From M30B19 sp041688615 (GTDB taxonomy: Bacteria; Planctomycetota; Planctomycetia; Pirellulales; Pirellulaceae): 22,195 nt of DNA. Location: contig JBDNHU010000431.1 in the NCBI GenBank assembly GCA_041688615.1, forward strand, positions 1 to 22,195. Direction: 5' to 3'. A program made the position numbers and the translations under genes. Below, piece by piece: positions 6,559 through 15,315 of the stretch (the stretch's first letter is position 1; every line of letters starts with the position of its first letter). The notes beneath the pieces are model-generated. The model did no database searches. It had not been told where the DNA came from and saw only the letters and a program-made list of their open reading frames with translations.

Positions 6559-9500
6559 TTACTCATCTTCCGTTGGAACCGCGTCAAATCGCCGTGGCAG
6601 AAACCCAAGTGATGTTTCCAACCAACTGCCGCACGAACATCCACCGCCGCCTTCCGCCATCAACAGCATTCCTTGAGCCGGGACCGTGCTGATCCAGCAA
6701 TCCGTTCGCAGGCGTTCAAAACGATGCGTCTGATCTTCCCGCACGTTCCACCAAGTCGTTTCCCCCAATCGTGAAAACATCCCGTTCTTGGTCAAGGTAT
6801 AGCTAGAACAGCCATGTCCTACGGGGAAGCCTCGCACCAACGTCTTGCCTGTCCCCAGGTTTAACACTTCAGGTCGAATGTAAACCAAATCGCCTTCAAT
6901 GGCCGGACGAGAAATATGTTTGCCGTGATGATTGGCTTCCCAAGGTATCGTGCGATTCCAAGTGGGAACCCCAGTCTGGGGATCCAGTGCCTGAACCCAA
7001 AACTCTTTTGCCTCGCCCGAAACCGAAGCCACCAATACCAAAGATCGCAATTTCGCTTCGCCACCACCGGCTAAGTACAAACTCGCCAAATGACCGCCAA
7101 ATTCGGAAATCGGTTGACGCCAAACCAGTTCGCCTGACTTTGCATCCAAACAAACCACCGAGTATTGTTGAAACGGCCCCATACTGATCCTGCGAGATGC
7201 ATTGGCAATATGACTAGGCGTCTGATCCTGCACAAAATAGACCTTACCATCCATGATCGTGATCGTCGGATGCAGGACCAACCCCGAATACAGCCAACGT
7301 TGCTTCCCAGTACTTACGTCCATTGAGAAAATGGCACTCCCCGCCACCGCATGCGTGTCACCTCCATCAGTGGAATCAAACCACTTGTCCGGACCCCACC
7401 AATCCAACGGCACAGCCGAACTGTCCGTTACGGTGCCAAGCAGTTGATCTTGGTACCTGGCGACATAGCCCCAAACTGGATTCTCTGGATCTGGAAGAAC
7501 CGACCCGCTAGTCGTCTTCGCCGCGGCCAATGATGGGATGTCAAAATGATTCACACGTTGCCCCGTCATGGCATCCAACTGCCAGACCTGTCGATCCGTA
7601 GCCACATACACCGCATTGCTATCAGCACACCAGTTCGCACAATCGTGCGGCACATTCCATCGGAAGACCGTTGGCGTTTCCACACTCCACAATACCGTGC
7701 CACTGAACGCATCCAAAGCAATCAATCGTTGCTGACCTTGCAGAAACATACGCCCATCCACCGCCAAAGGCGCCGACTTTCGATTCTGTCGATCGGTTTG
7801 ATACCGTGGTCCTGGCCGACCAATCCACTGAGTCAACAAATCCTTGCCATTGGATGCCTGCCCCAGTGCCTCGCCACCAAAAGCGCTGTTGTCCGCCAAA
7901 CCGTACATGTGTGACCAATCGCCCGCACCCGGCAGTCCCCCTCGCCGCCACGAAACCGATTGCGTGTCATGCAGCACTCCCCCTGCAGGTCGAACCAATC
8001 GACGAATCTCTGGGCTATCCTTCTTGCTAAGCACCACCGATGCTGTCGCTGCAGGCAATTGCGAAATCGGCAAACTGGTAACACTGGCGTACAAGCCATA
8101 ATCGATATCTTGATCCGCTTCCCAACGTGTTCGAATTTCTTTCGCTGTCTCCTCGTCTGGCACCGACAAGATCACGTAAAACGGCGATTCGGTCGCCATG
8201 CGTTTGGCCTGAGCCTCAAAATCTGCCCCAACCACGATCGCCATTCCTGCCGGGTTAGGGCTTTCCTTGACTACATCAACCACCCAATCATGCGCCGTAC
8301 GCTTGGGCATCGACCAATCAAAATGAGTGTCCATCGGATAGGATTGAGTTGAATTAGACTGGTCAAGATTCGAATCGCGAATCTGATATTGCAACTCTTC
8401 GCGGAAAGGCAATTGGTCCACAACAACCAAGTGGTCTTGCGCCGAATCGTCCAACGCAACCGTTCGAATTCCAGACGCAAGAATCACATCAACTACGGTT
8501 GGCACCTTATTGACGGTTCCATACGAAATCTCGGCTTTCCCGGATTCGACGTACCGAACCATCGGTCCCCAACTTAAGAAAGATGGCTTCTTCTGGGCAA
8601 CCTGTGATTCTTTAATTTTTGGGAATTCCGCAGACTTCGCTTGATACAATCGTTGAATCTGGGGACCGGTCAGCGATTTGGCGTAAAGTCGAACCTCTTG
8701 CAAAGCACCCTCTAACGGAAATTTTTCATCAGAATCATAGTAAGCACCGACTGAAAAGAAGCGTTCCTCAGCGTAGTTAATCTCCCCACTTTCGGCCTGA
8801 CTATTGGCCGCAAGTTGCCCGTCGACATACAAGCGAATTTCGTTCCCATCATAAGTCCCCACCACATGGTACCAGTTCTTCATTACAAATGGCTGACTGG
8901 AACTCAAGTAGGTCAATCCCTCGCCATCTCCGGCAATTCCCACCGTGAATTTTTCGTTGCGATACCCCAACAACCAACCATGCTCCGTCGCGCCGTTATC
9001 TAAAATGCAGCCCACAATTCCGCCCCAGGCAGCCGGTTTGTCCACTCGAACCCACGCCTCCATGGTGATTGGCCCAGCGGGCAACTTGTCGGCAACCGCT
9101 TGGTCAATCTTAAAAAAGCTTTGACTCAATTCTAATGCTTCCACTTGATCACTTTCGCCCACCCCGATCACTCGTCCATTCCCGGTCAGCACAATATTCG
9201 CATTGCCAGCCTGATCTTTCACCGTAACATTGGACAACACCTCTTGGGTTGGCTGTTGCCCAGAAGCGTCAGTCATCGCGCTGCGATGGAATACCCAACG
9301 ATGAAGCAAATTGCGATCACGTACAGGTGAAACCGGCGGAGACGGACTGATTGCCGGCACTTCCTGGTTTCCATCCTTGTTCAAATCACTCGCTGAATCA
9401 GACGCGAATAAACGGTCCAAGGTCTCACTGGCGTCATCGTCGGCTGTCGAGCGAAACAGGCTTACCATCCCAGTGTCGGTCGATACAATCAAACTGCCTT

Positions 9501-10902
9501 CAGCCACTGCCAATCCGAACGCACGGCCTTCTACTGGCAGACTACGAACCACCTTCCCCGTCCCAGGATCGACCGCGGTAACGTGGTTTCGCCCACCAAC
9601 GATTAACAACTTGCCCGCCATGATCAATTCCACCGGTTGGTCAACTTCCTTCTGCCAGATCAACTGATTCGTGGAACGGTCTGCCGCGAACAGCTTTTCT
9701 CCATCAATGACATAGTAGGCATCGGGTCGCACGACGATCGATCGCCCACGTGGAAAGGATGCAATTCGTTCTTTTCCCCGAAACACGCCCACTTGCCCGC
9801 TTCGCGCATCGCGCCCGCCTTCGGTTCGAACAATATCGCCCTCTTGGGTCAAGACCACAGTCACGCCTCCGCCGCCGGGAAGGCTGCCTTCACTCGCACC
9901 GGTCGATCGATCAAATAAGATCGGAGCGATGCGTCCCTGAGGTACAATCAATCGCCCTTGCGCAACCAGCATCGGACCTTCCAAAGTTGCTTTTTCATGA
10001 GCAGTCACGAACGTGCCTTCACGTTTCCCAATCAAACCCGTCTGGGCATCCACACCGCAAATCAATGATTGTCGCCACGGCAATAAAGAGGCTCCGAAAT
10101 ACGCAATTCCATCGCGTATCGAGACGCCCGTACGGATTGGATAGTAGCTAATCAACCGGTTATTGTGCAGCAACCTTCGACTTTCAAGACTCAAGTAGTC
10201 GGCAGGATTGAATTTCCAGACCAACCCACCCGTGGATGCATCTAAACAGTACGCGTATCCATCATCAGAACCAAAGTAGATTCGACCTTCCGCCAAAGTA
10301 GGTGACAATCGGATAGGTCCGTCGGCGATAAAGGTCCAGGCAACTTTACCAGTATTTAAGGCAATCGAGTAAAGTGTATCCGCGCTGGACGATCCAAAGT
10401 AGACTCTTTGCTGATCGCAAACGGGTTGAAAACAAGCATCATACTGCCGCATCGCAGGCAAATCATTGATCAAATTGTAAGCGTCCCACCTGGCTGGACC
10501 GTCCCAAGCGGGCTCGGGCGGAACCGCAGATCGCCATTGCCAAGCCAATGTAAACCTTGCAACATCCAACGATCGATCGACATAACCGGTTCGCGCATCA
10601 TTGGCTCGATAGGTTGACCAATCCGGCTGTTTCCCAAGCGAATCAGCACTGGAACCACTCTCGTTCGGCGATTGCTCACCCTCGAACTCCGACGCACCAA
10701 CCCCAACAGCCATTATCGATTCAAAGCGATCATCAACTTCAGCCAAGCCCACACCAGTAATTCCCGCTTCGGCAATTCCGGTTTGAGCGAAAACCGTATG
10801 GCAAACGCACGCTAGGCAAACCAAGGAGCCTCCTACGCAGAATCTTAATAACATTAAGAGCAACTTTGCGTTCTTACAAACCGAGTTGATATCGTTTAGC
10901 AT
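6559..10902 (-). CDS. Giant exported PQQ-like propeller / LamG / degenerate methyltransferase-like / propeller protein
   Basis: A 1447-residue secreted protein. The signal peptide ends near VFAQ (residue ~40). A PQQ-like (BamB-type) propeller spans about 80-500, with blade strings such as VYFGSSSADTLYSIALNTGKV and AYCLDASTGGLVWKF. A LamG/concanavalin-like domain (about 530-755; MEAWVRV, WYHVVGTYDGNEIRLYVDG) follows. Residues about 860-980 resemble the Rossmann core of a SAM methyltransferase (AIVVGADFEAQAKR ... RRLVRPAGGVLHD), but the glycine motif is degraded. GDWSHMYGLADNSA (about 990) opens the second propeller (1010-1410), and the protein ends with a CSC motif before LETSLGFLPRRF. This propeller-Rossmann-'DW(T/S)H...ADN' plan is known from planctomycete 'PQQ-binding-like' proteins; the LamG insertion is extra. 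The ATG at 10902 has GGA eight bases upstream. It is probably the first gene of the minus-strand series, with 109 nt before the next gene. No enzymatic activity can be assigned. Confidence 0.88.
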   Translation of the reverse strand: MLNDINSVCKNAKLLLMLLRFCVGGSLVCLACVCHTVFAQTGIAEAGITGVGLAEVDDRFESIMAVGVGASEFEGEQSPNESGSSADSLGKQPDWSTYRANDARTGYVDRSLDVARFTLAWQWRSAVPPEPAWDGPARWDAYNLINDLPAMRQYDACFQPVCDQQRVYFGSSSADTLYSIALNTGKVAWTFIADGPIRLSPTLAEGRIYFGSDDGYAYCLDASTGGLVWKFNPADYLSLESRRLLHNNRLISYYPIRTGVSIRDGIAYFGASLLPWRQSLICGVDAQTGLIGKREGTFVTAHEKATLEGPMLVAQGRLIVPQGRIAPILFDRSTGASEGSLPGGGGVTVVLTQEGDIVRTEGGRDARSGQVGVFRGKERIASFPRGRSIVVRPDAYYVIDGEKLFAADRSTNQLIWQKEVDQPVELIMAGKLLIVGGRNHVTAVDPGTGKVVRSLPVEGRAFGLAVAEGSLIVSTDTGMVSLFRSTADDDASETLDRLFASDSASDLNKDGNQEVPAISPSPPVSPVRDRNLLHRWVFHRSAMTDASGQQPTQEVLSNVTVKDQAGNANIVLTGNGRVIGVGESDQVEALELSQSFFKIDQAVADKLPAGPITMEAWVRVDKPAAWGGIVGCILDNGATEHGWLLGYRNEKFTVGIAGDGEGLTYLSSSQPFVMKNWYHVVGTYDGNEIRLYVDGQLAANSQAESGEINYAEERFFSVGAYYDSDEKFPLEGALQEVRLYAKSLTGPQIQRLYQAKSAEFPKIKESQVAQKKPSFLSWGPMVRYVESGKAEISYGTVNKVPTVVDVILASGIRTVALDDSAQDHLVVVDQLPFREELQYQIRDSNLDQSNSTQSYPMDTHFDWSMPKRTAHDWVVDVVKESPNPAGMAIVVGADFEAQAKRMATESPFYVILSVPDEETAKEIRTRWEADQDIDYGLYASVTSLPISQLPAATASVVLSKKDSPEIRRLVRPAGGVLHDTQSVSWRRGGLPGAGDWSHMYGLADNSAFGGEALGQASNGKDLLTQWIGRPGPRYQTDRQNRKSAPLAVDGRMFLQGQQRLIALDAFSGTVLWSVETPTVFRWNVPHDCANWCADSNAVYVATDRQVWQLDAMTGQRVNHFDIPSLAAAKTTSGSVLPDPENPVWGYVARYQDQLLGTVTDSSAVPLDWWGPDKWFDSTDGGDTHAVAGSAIFSMDVSTGKQRWLYSGLVLHPTITIMDGKVYFVQDQTPSHIANASRRISMGPFQQYSVVCLDAKSGELVWRQPISEFGGHLASLYLAGGGEAKLRSLVLVASVSGEAKEFWVQALDPQTGVPTWNRTIPWEANHHGKHISRPAIEGDLVYIRPEVLNLGTGKTLVRGFPVGHGCSSYTLTKNGMFSRLGETTWWNVREDQTHRFERLRTDCWISTVPAQGMLLMAEGGGGCSCGSWLETSLGFLPRRFDAVPTEDE

Positions 10903-11050
10903 GATTTATCCAGAACAATGTTCGTTGGGCAGAGGTAAATGGGTTCTGTCAATTAATTCTTCGTATCAGTGTAGGCAAATTTTTGAATACGCAGAACAAT
11001 GATCGCACGCAGTATTACTTACTCCGGACCCGTAATTCCACAGACGAACA
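10903..11050. promoter_or_regulatory. Divergent intergenic region with an 11-bp dyad and direct repeat
   Basis: These 148 bp must hold the 5' signals for both the minus-strand propeller gene and the plus-strand E1-like gene. GAACAATGTTC (10913-10923) is a perfect dyad around one central base. The 10-mer CAGAACAATG occurs twice in the same orientation (10911-10920 and 10992-11001), so the second copy is a half-site. TTGACA is present on the minus strand (10953-10948), but no matching -10 follows at 16-18 bp. I therefore call a regulatory region, not a mapped promoter. Confidence 0.35.
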
Positions 11051-11887
11051 GTGGCCAAACTTAAAAGTCGACCGAGTGATTCGGCCAACGACTTGACCTC
11101 TTTCTCTCAGCGATTCGCCATGCCTAGTCTACCAAAAGATCCTGCAGAAATATTAACAGATGATGAAAAATTGGTTTACCAATGGCAAATGTGGACGCCA
11201 GGTTTTGGGGAAGAGGGTCAACGTCGACTAAAGAACAGTACTGTTTTGATTTCAAGATGCGGCGGTTTAGGCAGTGTGGTTGCTTACGAACTTGCGGCTG
11301 CTGGAGTCGGACGCTTGATCATCGCGCACGCAGGAAATGTCAAACATTCGGACTTGAATCGACAATTATTGATGACGCACAATTGGATCGGCAAACCAAG
11401 AATCCAATCGGTAACCAAACGCTTGCTGGATTTGAATCCACGGCTAGAGATTGTTCCTATTGCAGAAAACCTGAACGATGAATTAGCCCATAAATGGGTT
11501 CCAGAAGCCGACGTTTGTGTCGGAGCCGCCCCTCTATTTCAAGAACGCCTGGCCCTTAGCGACGCATGCGTGAAGTTCGGCAAACCGTTGGTCAATTGCG
11601 CGATATATGATACTTCTGCCACGATTGCGACATTCGCTGCGGCAGGCAAGCCGTGTTTAAGGTGCGTGACACCGGAAATCCCAAAATTCTGGAAACGAGA
11701 ATTTCCCGTTTTCGGCGCAACTTCGGGAACCGTTGCTTGTATGGGCGCGATGGAAACCATCAAACTACTGGCCGGTTTCGGACAGACTCTGGAATCCCGC
11801 ATGCTGAACTTCGATCTTCGCACGATGCAATTCCATCAATCGTCGCTAAAGAATGTTCCACCTTGCCGTCTGTGTTCAAGAACCTAA
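11051..11887 (+). CDS. ThiF/MoeB/HesA-family E1-like protein with altered active site
   Basis: A 278-residue cytosolic protein aligning with the E1-like adenylyltransferases that activate ubiquitin-like sulfur carriers (MoaD, ThiS). Family landmarks are LTDDEKLVYQWQ (35-46), PGFGEEGQRRLKNSTVLI, CGGLGS (70-75), LAAAGVGRLII, LNRQ (102-105), GKPR (114-117), the CxxC pairs at 202/205 and 272/275 that bind structural zinc, and GATSGTVACMGAMETIKLLAG. Against MoeB as I recall it, the Arg of 'YxRQ' is Trp45, the first Gly of GxGGxG is replaced (ISRCGGLG), the ribose-binding Asp region reads IAHAGN, the catalytic-Asp 'DCTDN' region reads VCVGAAP, and no cysteine matches the TCxE thiol. It may be a catalytically weak or repurposed paralogue. 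The GTG at 11051 lacks a Shine-Dalgarno; the ATG at 11120 is an equally plausible start, closer to the family N-terminus. Confidence 0.85.
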   Translation: MAKLKSRPSDSANDLTSFSQRFAMPSLPKDPAEILTDDEKLVYQWQMWTPGFGEEGQRRLKNSTVLISRCGGLGSVVAYELAAAGVGRLIIAHAGNVKHSDLNRQLLMTHNWIGKPRIQSVTKRLLDLNPRLEIVPIAENLNDELAHKWVPEADVCVGAAPLFQERLALSDACVKFGKPLVNCAIYDTSATIATFAAAGKPCLRCVTPEIPKFWKREFPVFGATSGTVACMGAMETIKLLAGFGQTLESRMLNFDLRTMQFHQSSLKNVPPCRLCSRT

Positions 11888-11901
11888 GCATAATTTCGCT
11901 T

Positions 11902-11928
11902 CACTTCGCAATCTAACGAAGTGGTTTT
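11902..11928 (+). terminator. Probable rho-independent terminator after the E1-like gene
   Basis: CACTTCG (11902-11908) pairs with CGAAGTG (11917-11923) across an 8-base loop, and the stem is followed by GTTTT-like sequence (TTTT at 11925-11928). It starts 15 bp after the stop codon. The stem is short and the T run brief, so strength is moderate. Confidence 0.5.
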
Positions 11929-12164
11929 GGGGCAAACGCGAAACCGAAAATCGCCCCGATTGCCCAATCCGGCAAGCAAAGCCAACTTGATTCCAAAAAT
12001 ATGAAGCGGAGAAAATGGCGAAAACATGAGTGCTTCGCAGATAAATTTGCTTTAGAATCGGACACCATGCTGCGGACAATTCAGTACGCTTTGACGAAAC
12101 CGCATCAGCATTCTGACAAGAGCTTCATTCTAACGAAAACATCAAATTCGAGTGGCGGACAAGA

Positions 12165-14978
12165 ATGGAAACCAACGACAGTCAGTTTCAAACACTTTCG
12201 AATTCTAATGGTGGTATCGATTTCAATAATGCCACACTGGGACACCGGAGAACGGTAGACGTGGGCGAAATGCCGACGGAAAATCCAACTCGATCGATTC
12301 TTTGGACGTTACCGCTATGTCTCGCGATGTGGCTTTCAATCATGGTCAGCGGCTGGGCTTCAACGATTCCCGCCCTTGCCCGTAATTCGGTGAGTCATGC
12401 CATCTTACAAAGTCCCTGGGCTATGCTGCTATTGGCTGGGGCGATCTACCTGTGGTGGTTTATATTTTCCGACGTAGGAATCTTTAGACGCATTGCCGCG
12501 TTATTGATCCTCGCCGTACCTTGTCTACCAGTCTATTTTTTATCCAATGATTTTTTCCATGAGTGGTACTATTTTCCCAAGGTCAAAAATGGTGCAGTCA
12601 AACGTTTTACGGAATTAGTGCTGCCTGAATGGCAGACCCAAGTCTTTGAATTTTGGGTTGGGTTTACTCTGATCTGCTTTGCGATTTGGCTAGTAAATCC
12701 ACTACTGCTGAACATTCGAATGTTTCGGCATGCAAGTAATCCGTCCAGCGATCACAAAACACGGCGGGAAAATTTAAAGCATGCCTACTACCAGCCGTCG
12801 GACCAGCAGTTTGAAATTTCGCGTCGAAGAAAATGGATTTCGTTGGCACTTTTGTTGGTAGCCTATTTGGTCGCTCAAACGCTTTCCACCAATCGTTATT
12901 GGGCAACGCTAGTCAACAACGACTTAATCCCAATACTGCTGTTCACGGCAATTTATCTGTATGCTGTTGCAACAATTGCCGGGTACTGGCTGGGACAGTG
13001 GTCGGCTTTCATAGCAATGTGGTTCCTAACATTCCCTTTAGCATTTCCGTTGGTTAGCGAAGCCAGGGTTTCTTTAAATATGACTGAAATGAATTTCTAT
13101 AAGCTTGCTTTTTCAATTTACATTCTTACTTCTGCGGCCAGTCTCTACCTCTTGACCCTTAGCAGGCAAATGCCGCGTTGGATCCTAAAACCAAAACTTC
13201 CTTCGATTTCGAAGAATCCAAACATCGATCCTTTGGCGGTGCCCCCTGAAGTTGTCCAACGCGACCCGGTCTCCACCCAATTCGATTTAGGATTGGCAAC
13301 CAATCAGCAAGAATCCGCCGGTGATCGAGTCAAAGAGAAACTTGGCGATCGTCGACGGTTTTCTGAATTTCAACTTGTCGTGATCGCGCCGATCGTTTGG
13401 ATTTTGTTGTGTATTACGTCGTATGTGGTTCCAGTAACCTTGGACATCGCAACCCTGGTTAACCCCGGTCCCAATCGAATTGCAAATAGCCTTTTGATCG
13501 CTGACTTAAAGTCTTTTTTTGGCCGCGACATGGATGACCAAGTTTCCTCCCCCTTCTTTATCAATCGACAGGGACTGAAAAAAAATATTTATTGGAATAA
13601 CTGGGCGGTTAGGAAAGACGATTTACAAACGGAACGACTCAAGAAGAGTACCCTCGGCACAGCAATCTATCGAATCAAATTGGACCAACTTACTGAATCT
13701 GAAAATAGCTTTGTCGACATCTTATTAGCGCATAGCCACTGTTCAAAAGACTTTAGTGTTCTTATTCACACGCCAACTTCTAATTTCAAGGCGATAAAAA
13801 AACTGACCAATGCTGGCTACTGGGTCGATTGCAAACTGGATGGCCGCGGGAGAGCCTTCGATCCGTCTCTCTTTGACGATCCAAATTTGGTTGTAACTGG
13901 CATTTACGACTTCCAATTGGACACTGAGACTTGGGGAAAAGCATTGGTTAACATGACACCAGCCATTTGTTACTGCGACATGCCTAAACAACTGCCTAAA
14001 TTCCCCGAGGGTTTTAATATCTATCTATTCGAGTGCGAAATACCGCCGGAATTGATAAGTGAAATGCGATCTTACCCAGTTGAAGTCGAAATAATGCATA
14101 GCGGAAACCGAGTCCCTTGGGATGGAATGCAACTCTTGGAATTCCTCACCTTTAATGAGAAAGATAATTACACGCCACACCGAATTACAATTTTCGGAGT
14201 TAGCAACCAAAAACAGTCGATGCCGATCCTTACAAACCGGTTCCCGGACCTATTTACATTTCACAATAATTGGCAAATAGGCTACAGTTCCATTCCCATT
14301 TTGACGGGCCCAGAAGTTGCGGCACAACTTCGATCTTTTCCCAACTTCACCTGCGCCCAGTTTAGCTTGAACGGCAAAGGAGAAGTTGTGACGCTACGCT
14401 TAGCAATACACCAATTACCGAACGAAGTTGATTTTTCTATCTTGAATAGCGTTCGCGAAGTGACCTACATCGTCCAACGTGCATTGAGTCGGGAAAATCT
14501 CTCTTTAAAGCGTTGGTCGCCTTCCCAATGTTTTCCCAATGCGGAATCTGTAATACTGTCGCTTGGTCCTAATCAGGCGCTACTTGAGGACCATATCGAC
14601 ATCCAGCCTTATGTCGAAAAAATTATCGAATTGCCAAAACTGTTCCACTTGGAACTTCCTAGGTCAGATCCCGAAACATTGGCATTGCTGAAAGAATCTG
14701 CGACTCTAGAATCAGTCAAAATCACTCACAATAAGGGACTAAAATCGACAGTCGTCAATGCCTTGCATGAATGCCAGCAGCTTAGACAAATTGACATTGA
14801 TGACCGTGAACAACCTGCCATTCTCTCACAAAATTCCGGTCAATTCTCAAACGGTCCGCCGCATGTGCAATGCCCATGGGTTGCTTTATTGACGCAGGAA
14901 AGCTGGCCAAGGTCAGGCAATGTTTCCATCGGTGGCTGCTGTAGCGTTCGGTTTCAAATAAGACCGAAGTCCCCATAA
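12165..14978 (+). CDS. Polytopic membrane protein with LRR-like C-terminal half, unknown function
   Basis: A 937-residue protein without a recognised family name. After a polar N-terminus of ~44 residues, about nine or ten hydrophobic helices run to about residue 435 (for example near 45-67, 85-104, 106-127, 160-183, 220-238, two or three between 255 and 310, 315-335, 405-430). The rest is soluble and has repeated Leu-rich strings (FPNAESVILSL, LPKLFHLELPRS, ATLESVKITHN, CQQLRQIDIDD) resembling degenerate leucine-rich repeats. The final ~50 residues after QIDIDDRE are low in such pattern and Ser/Cys/Pro-rich (GNVSIGGCCSVRF), which may be a frameshifted or newly acquired tail. The ATG at 12165 has GGCGGA five bases upstream. 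It is monocistronic, between a terminator and a 337-bp gap. Confidence 0.75.
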   Translation: METNDSQFQTLSNSNGGIDFNNATLGHRRTVDVGEMPTENPTRSILWTLPLCLAMWLSIMVSGWASTIPALARNSVSHAILQSPWAMLLLAGAIYLWWFIFSDVGIFRRIAALLILAVPCLPVYFLSNDFFHEWYYFPKVKNGAVKRFTELVLPEWQTQVFEFWVGFTLICFAIWLVNPLLLNIRMFRHASNPSSDHKTRRENLKHAYYQPSDQQFEISRRRKWISLALLLVAYLVAQTLSTNRYWATLVNNDLIPILLFTAIYLYAVATIAGYWLGQWSAFIAMWFLTFPLAFPLVSEARVSLNMTEMNFYKLAFSIYILTSAASLYLLTLSRQMPRWILKPKLPSISKNPNIDPLAVPPEVVQRDPVSTQFDLGLATNQQESAGDRVKEKLGDRRRFSEFQLVVIAPIVWILLCITSYVVPVTLDIATLVNPGPNRIANSLLIADLKSFFGRDMDDQVSSPFFINRQGLKKNIYWNNWAVRKDDLQTERLKKSTLGTAIYRIKLDQLTESENSFVDILLAHSHCSKDFSVLIHTPTSNFKAIKKLTNAGYWVDCKLDGRGRAFDPSLFDDPNLVVTGIYDFQLDTETWGKALVNMTPAICYCDMPKQLPKFPEGFNIYLFECEIPPELISEMRSYPVEVEIMHSGNRVPWDGMQLLEFLTFNEKDNYTPHRITIFGVSNQKQSMPILTNRFPDLFTFHNNWQIGYSSIPILTGPEVAAQLRSFPNFTCAQFSLNGKGEVVTLRLAIHQLPNEVDFSILNSVREVTYIVQRALSRENLSLKRWSPSQCFPNAESVILSLGPNQALLEDHIDIQPYVEKIIELPKLFHLELPRSDPETLALLKESATLESVKITHNKGLKSTVVNALHECQQLRQIDIDDREQPAILSQNSGQFSNGPPHVQCPWVALLTQESWPRSGNVSIGGCCSVRFQIRPKSP

Positions 14979-15315
14979 AAATAGCAAGACCAAAAAACGT
15001 AAAATCGACAGCATGGCGGTGCGAGGAATCTTGGCTGGACTACCGACCGTTCTCCAAGTCAGAGCCTGCATTTTTCTGGTTCACTCAACGGTGTTCTCGA
15101 CTTTCGAACCGGTCAAATGTTCCGTTTGCTGCTATACTAGAGTTCTAGGAAATCCCGAAACAAAACCATTTGGTCGGGTTCGGCACACTGGTGACAACCT
15201 AGCACCACCCATCGAACAACTCAACCTGGTATCGCCATCGTTTCCTTTTTTTGGAAAGCATTCCTTTTGGGGATGCCAACGACAGCCAATTACCGATTCC
15301 AATTGATTCACTTAA
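14979..15315. other. 337-bp intergenic region; one weak promoter-like element
   Basis: No convincing gene. A 97-codon open frame at 15013-15306 has no Shine-Dalgarno, no domain and an unnatural composition (clustered Cys, Pro, Phe). The best promoter-like string for the cytochrome operon is TATACT (15133-15138) preceded at 16-17 bp by a poor -35 (GGTCAA). I see no terminator hairpin downstream of the membrane-protein gene. Confidence 0.4.
15133..15138 (+). promoter_or_regulatory. Candidate -10 element upstream of the cytochrome operon
   Basis: TATACT matches five of six bases of TATAAT and lies 178 bp before the first start codon of the six-heme cytochrome gene. The -35 region is a poor match, so this is a weak call that would imply a long leader. 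Confidence 0.2.

Noticed and set aside
9750..10151. 133-codon plus-strand open frame, and several similar ones inside 6559-10902.
   Set aside because: Shadow frames opposite the large propeller gene, with no recognisable motifs.
10948..10953. Perfect TTGACA on the minus strand upstream of the propeller gene.
   Set aside because: No -10 resemblance 16-18 bp downstream, so it does not make a promoter by itself.
11051..11887. Calling the E1-like gene moeB and tying it to the molybdate-type transporter.
   Set aside because: Key adenylation residues are missing, no moaD or other molybdenum cofactor gene is in the window, and the gene is divergent from the transporter series.
12001..12258. 85-codon open frame upstream of the membrane protein.
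   Set aside because: Overlaps the well-supported start of the 937-residue protein in another frame and has no motif.
15013..15306. 97-codon open frame between the membrane protein and the cytochrome.
   Set aside because: No ribosome binding site, no domain, irregular composition; more likely non-coding leader.
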